Part shown: piece after piece, positions 60,642-64,000 of the stretch | How positions within the stretch are numbered: the stretch's first letter is position 1 | How the letters are laid out: each line of letters begins with the position of its first letter | Source of the DNA: Oligoflexia bacterium | Lineage (GTDB): Bacteria > Bdellovibrionota > Bacteriovoracia > Bacteriovoracales > Bacteriovoracaceae | Direction: 5' to 3' | Assembly (NCBI GenBank): GCA_024229115.1 | Contig: JAAEST010000033.1 | Location: 186,001 to 250,000, forward strand | DNA: 64,000 nucleotides | Translations under genes and position numbers: made by a program | The notes under the pieces: model-generated | Databases searched by the model: none | What the model saw: only the letters and a program-made list of their open reading frames with translations | Told to the model about the DNA's origin: nothing

Positions 60642-62804
60642 ATGAAATTAATGGCCAAAACAAGAAACATTGGGATTTCGGCCCACATTGACTCAGGTAA
60701 GACAACTCTTACTGAAAGAATCCTTTTCTATTGTGGTGAGATCCACAAGATTGAAGACGTTCGTGGTGGTGGTGATGGAGCCAAGATGGACCACATGGAA
60801 CTTGAGAAGGAAAAAGGTATTACAATTACTTCTGCCGCTACTACAGTTTGGTGGAGAGGTTTAGAAGGTAAAGGAACAACATTTGCTGAAGGTGTTGATA
60901 AAGAGACTAGAGTAAATATCATTGATACTCCGGGACACGTTGACTTCACTGTTGAGGTTGAGCGTTCACTAAGAGTTCTTGATGGAGCAATCTTAGTTCT
61001 TTGTTCTGTTTCAGGTGTTCAGTCTCAGTCAATCACTGTTGACCGTCAGATGAAGCGTTATAGAGTTCCAAGACTTGCTTTCTTAAATAAGATGGACCGT
61101 ATGGGAGCTAACCCTTTTAAAGGTAGAGATGCTCTTATCGAAAAACTAGGTCACAATGCTGTACTTATGCAATACCCAATCGGTGCAGAAGACGAATTCA
61201 AAGGTGTTGTTGATCTAATCACTAAGACTGCTTACTACTTTGATGGTGACAATGGTGAAAAAGTTAGAGCTGAAGAAGTTCCAGCTGATATCGCTGATGA
61301 AGTTGAAGAACTAAGAAGTACAATGATCGATGCTGTTGCAGAATATGATGATGATGTAATGGAGAATTACCTTGAAGGTAATGAGCCAACAGAAGAAGAT
61401 CTTCATAAGTGTATTAAGAAAGGTGTTCAATCACTTGCTCTTACTCCTGTTTACATGGGATCTGCTTTCAAGAACAAAGGTGTTCAGGTTCTTCTTGAAG
61501 CTGTTACAAGATACCTTCCATCTCCACTTGAGTCTGAAAAGCCAACGGCTAAGAAAGACGTTGATGGGAAAGAAGAAAATATTACTCTTGAGCCAAACCC
61601 ATCTGACGATCTAGTAATGATGGCATTCAAAATTACTGATGAGCAATTTGGACAGTTAACTTATACAAGAATCTATCAAGGGACTCTTAATAAAGGTGAT
61701 ACTGTTTACAATACAAGAACTAAGAAGAAGACAAGAATCGGTCGTATCGTTCGTATGAACTCTAACGACAGAGAGAATATCGACGAAGCTCACGCTGGTG
61801 ACATCATCGCTCTAGTTGGTGTTGATTGTGCTTCTGGTGATACTTTTGTTGGTAACGATGACCTTCTTAATATTTCTTGTGAAGGTATCCACGTTCCAAT
61901 CCCAGTTATTGAACTTTCAATTACTGCTAAGGATAAGAACAACCAAGCTAAACTTTCTAAAGGTCTTCAAAGATTCCTTAAAGAAGATCCAACTTTCCAC
62001 GTATTCACAGATGAAGAGTCAGGTGAAACTCGTATCGCAGGTATGGGTGAACTTCACTTAGAGATCTACGTTGAAAGACTTCAAAGAGAATATGATTGTG
62101 TTTGTGAAGTTGGTGCTCCACAGGTTAACTACCGTGAGACAATTACAACAGGTGCAAACTTTGATTATCTTCATAAGAAGCAAACTGGTGGTTCTGGTCA
62201 ATTTGGTCAGGTTATCGGTGAACTTCGTCAGTTACAAGACGAAGATAAGGATACTGAAGATCAAGTATTTAAATTCCACAACCAAATTAAAGGTGGTGCG
62301 ATTCCTAACGAATATATCGGTGCTTGTGAGAAAGGTTTCCAAGACGTTATGGATAAAGGTCCTTTAGCGGCTTTCCCAGTTATTAACTGTGAAATCTTCC
62401 TTAACGACGGTAAGTATCACGATGTTGACTCTTCTGATATGGCCTTTAGAATTGCTTCTCGTCAGGCGATGAGACAAGCGATTAAAGCTGCTAACCCAGC
62501 ATTACTTGAGCCAATGATGAAAGTTGAAGTAACAACTCCAGATGAGTATCAAGGGACAGTAATTGGTGACCTTTCTTCAAGAAGAGGTCTTATCCAAGGT
62601 TCTGAAACTGATCCAAATGGTGAAGTTATCATCAACGCTGAAGTACCACTTTCAGAAATGTTTGGTTACTCATCAGACCTTCGTTCATTCTCTGCTGGTA
62701 AAGCAACTTATACTATGGAATTTGCAAGATATGCAGAATGTCCATCGAATATTGCTGAAGCAGTTATGAAAGAAAGAGCTGAGAAATTAGCAAACGACGA
62801 TTAG
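60642..62804 (+). CDS. fusA: Elongation factor G, mitochondrial/spdEFG1 type
   Basis: The 720-aa translational GTPase has G1 AHIDSGKTT (14-22), G3 DTPGHVDFT and G4 FLNKMDRMG. The switch region HKIEDVRGGGDGAKMDHMEL and EKGITITSAATTVWW, plus LVLCSVSGVQSQSITVDRQMKRY, follow mitochondrial EF-G1 closely rather than E. coli EF-G. Domains II to V are complete (GMGELHLEIYVERLQREY, RETITTG, GYSSDLRSFSAGKATYTMEF). Such spdEFG1 proteins often coexist with a second EF-G elsewhere in the genome. It stands alone, not in a str operon, with its own promoter and terminator. Confidence 0.95.
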   Translation: MKLMAKTRNIGISAHIDSGKTTLTERILFYCGEIHKIEDVRGGGDGAKMDHMELEKEKGITITSAATTVWWRGLEGKGTTFAEGVDKETRVNIIDTPGHVDFTVEVERSLRVLDGAILVLCSVSGVQSQSITVDRQMKRYRVPRLAFLNKMDRMGANPFKGRDALIEKLGHNAVLMQYPIGAEDEFKGVVDLITKTAYYFDGDNGEKVRAEEVPADIADEVEELRSTMIDAVAEYDDDVMENYLEGNEPTEEDLHKCIKKGVQSLALTPVYMGSAFKNKGVQVLLEAVTRYLPSPLESEKPTAKKDVDGKEENITLEPNPSDDLVMMAFKITDEQFGQLTYTRIYQGTLNKGDTVYNTRTKKKTRIGRIVRMNSNDRENIDEAHAGDIIALVGVDCASGDTFVGNDDLLNISCEGIHVPIPVIELSITAKDKNNQAKLSKGLQRFLKEDPTFHVFTDEESGETRIAGMGELHLEIYVERLQREYDCVCEVGAPQVNYRETITTGANFDYLHKKQTGGSGQFGQVIGELRQLQDEDKDTEDQVFKFHNQIKGGAIPNEYIGACEKGFQDVMDKGPLAAFPVINCEIFLNDGKYHDVDSSDMAFRIASRQAMRQAIKAANPALLEPMMKVEVTTPDEYQGTVIGDLSSRRGLIQGSETDPNGEVIINAEVPLSEMFGYSSDLRSFSAGKATYTMEFARYAECPSNIAEAVMKERAEKLANDD

Positions 62805-62815
62805 AAAAAAATAAA

Positions 62816-62842
62816 GCCTCTCTTCGGAGAGGCTTTTTTTTT
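62816..62842 (+). terminator. Rho-independent terminator after the EF-G gene
   Basis: GCCTCTC, a UUCG tetraloop and GAGAGGC are followed by nine T. A-rich sequence lies upstream. A textbook strong terminator. Confidence 0.95.
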
Positions 62843-62861
62843 GTCTAATCTCAAAAATCCT

Positions 62862-63485
62862 ATGAAAGAACAAACTCTCAAAACAATTCAAAGTTACTAT
62901 CATACAGATGATCCTTCTCACGACTGGAATCATATTTTGAGAGTGGTGAATACTTGTAAAAAGTTTGGAGAAGAATTAGGTGCAGACCTTGATCTCTTAC
63001 TACCAGCGGCCTATCTTCACGACATTGTAAATCTTCCTAAGGATGCGAAGAATAGGAGTGACGCTTCAAAACTAGCTGCGATGAAGGCTAAAGAAATATT
63101 AAAAGATGAAAGTTTTAGTGAGCTTCAGATTGAAAAAATTTGTTTAATAATTGAAGAACATTCATTCTCCTCAGGATTAAAAGCAACTTCTATAGAGTCG
63201 CAAACTCTTCAAGATGCTGATCGTCTGGATGCGATGGGAGCGATTGGAGTGATGAGATGGACCACATGTGGAACAAAGATGGGGGCAGAATATTATCATC
63301 AAGATGATCCGTGGGGAGAGTCAAGAGAACTAGATGATAAAAAGTATTCTCTCGATCATTTTGAAAAGAAGCTTTTAAAGCTTAAAGATATGCTTAATAC
63401 GAAGCCTGCGCAGAGAGAAGGTGAAAAGAGACATCAGTTCTTTTTAAACTTTCTAAGTACCTTAAAAAACGAAATGAACCTGTAA
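62862..63485 (+). CDS. HD-domain phosphohydrolase
   Basis: The 207-aa protein has HD-family metal motifs: HDWNHILRVV (His), AAYLHDIVN (His-Asp pair), IIEEHSFSSG and DADRLDAMG (Asp). The pattern DADRLDA(MG)AIG and the following R-W resemble YpgQ/YedJ-like HD hydrolases that act on nucleotides. I chose the ATG at 62862; the upstream TTG at 62841 lies in the terminator T-run. No clear ribosome binding site is present. Substrate not known. Confidence 0.87.
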   Translation: MKEQTLKTIQSYYHTDDPSHDWNHILRVVNTCKKFGEELGADLDLLLPAAYLHDIVNLPKDAKNRSDASKLAAMKAKEILKDESFSELQIEKICLIIEEHSFSSGLKATSIESQTLQDADRLDAMGAIGVMRWTTCGTKMGAEYYHQDDPWGESRELDDKKYSLDHFEKKLLKLKDMLNTKPAQREGEKRHQFFLNFLSTLKNEMNL

Positions 63486-63586
63486 TAAATTCAGGATTTT
63501 CTTCTTAACAAAACCTTGTCTTTTCTCTTTTCCTTGAGTTATGTACGTTAAATCATCGAATTAACCTATGTTTGGGAGAACTGTTA

Positions 63587-63961
63587 ATGAAAAAACTTAT
63601 CGCCGCTTTAGCTTTATCTATTTTAGCTTTTGGAACTAGTGCTAATTTACCAATTCTAACTTTTAATACTGAAATTGATTGCGTGATTCCAGGGCACGGA
63701 TTTGGATGCTCGGGAGATTTAACTCTACCAATTACAGTTGATGGTTTTGCGACAATCAAAAACAATACTAATAACTTTAAAAAGAAAGTAACGACTTTAG
63801 ATGATTTAGAGTTAACATTAGATGCAGCTGAAGCATTAGGTGGAAAATTCTTAGTTAAAGAAGGACTAAATAACCTAGTCGTTCTTGTTGCCAATCAAGA
63901 CACACAAGAAATTACTGAGTACAAAATCAATTTAAATGTAACAGTGAACTGGGACTACTAA
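63587..63961 (+). CDS. Small secreted protein of unknown function
   Basis: The 124-aa protein starts at the ATG at 63587 (GGGAGAA seven bases before) and has a signal peptide MKKLIAALALSILAFGTSA. The mature part has two Cys (IDCVIPGHGFGC) that could form a disulfide and is beta-rich, ending in LNVTVNWDY. No family recognised. The upstream start at 63572 is rejected because it lengthens the n-region with acidic residues. Likely periplasmic or secreted. Confidence 0.75.
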   Translation: MKKLIAALALSILAFGTSANLPILTFNTEIDCVIPGHGFGCSGDLTLPITVDGFATIKNNTNNFKKKVTTLDDLELTLDAAEALGGKFLVKEGLNNLVVLVANQDTQEITEYKINLNVTVNWDY

Positions 63962-64000
63962 TTTTTAAGATAGCAGGAAGCATAGCCAATCCCTAAGGTG

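Overview
The window is about 64 kb of low-GC DNA (roughly 36-38 % by eye) from a Gram-negative bacterium with an outer membrane, many lipoproteins and a large set of secreted hydrolases. Lipobox proteins, a Tat subunit, a pseudopilin, a mitochondrial-type EF-G (spdEFG1 group), c-di-AMP synthase next to glmM, and a giant C25 peptidase with a Gly-Gly-Cys tail together suggest a predatory or Bdellovibrio-like organism, most likely of the Bacteriovorax/Halobacteriovorax type. That taxonomic call is inference; no rRNA is present. No tRNA, rRNA, CRISPR array, insertion sequence or phage gene was seen.

Layout. 1-5 kb (minus strand): subtilisin-like protease cut by the window edge, small secreted protein, secreted M14 carboxypeptidase, endonuclease/exonuclease/phosphatase-family protein and a secreted unknown. 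5-8.3 kb: a GST-fold protein facing a znuA-znuC-znuB-like metal ABC transporter. 8.3-18 kb: a surface block with a 1.7-kaa Cys-rich lipoprotein, a 773-aa secreted coiled-coil protein, a divergent pseudopilin with a Gln at position +5, and an outer-membrane lipoprotein. 18-23.9 kb: housekeeping genes (dusB-like, HAD phosphatase, ffh, rpsP, khpA), then a CheY-like protein directly followed by a MurQ/GCKR-like SIS protein. 24-33.3 kb: DUF642-like lipoprotein, tatA, queF, a ferrochelatase-MFS fusion, a SleB-like hydrolase with an SH3 domain, a lipoprotein M14 peptidase, and a PilZ-GAF-AAA-Fis regulator with a degraded AAA domain. 33.3-39.8 kb: yjbQ, then the operon cdaA-cdaR-glmM-pdxJ-nnr-tsaE. 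40.2-41.9 kb: an Rrf2 regulator and a cysteine desulfurase.

42-57.7 kb is the most interesting part, a candidate peptide-modification (RiPP-like) system. A separately promoted 66-aa peptide with a lasso-like YxxP leader motif, three Cys and a C-terminal Ser precedes a 3.3-kaa C25 (gingipain-family) surface peptidase. Downstream in the same direction come an HPr-kinase-like ATPase, a PqqD-like peptide chaperone, a radical SAM/SPASM enzyme and a compact S24/S26-type peptidase. A convergent operon encodes an orphan 104-aa protein, an ABC ATPase, an ABC permease and a NTP_transf_5-type nucleotidyltransferase. My reading is that the peptide is the substrate, PqqD presents it, the radical SAM enzyme and perhaps the kinase modify it, the S26-type enzyme trims it and the ABC pair exports it. 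The C25 giant is either the processing or effector partner or a second client.

57.7-58.05 kb holds a near-consensus sigma-54 promoter with no downstream gene on its strand. It precedes about 165 nt with interleaved inverted repeats, which looks like an undescribed structured RNA. 58-64 kb: an OmpR-type response regulator, a small unknown, marC, an unknown, the EF-G gene with a good promoter and terminator, an HD phosphohydrolase and a small secreted protein.
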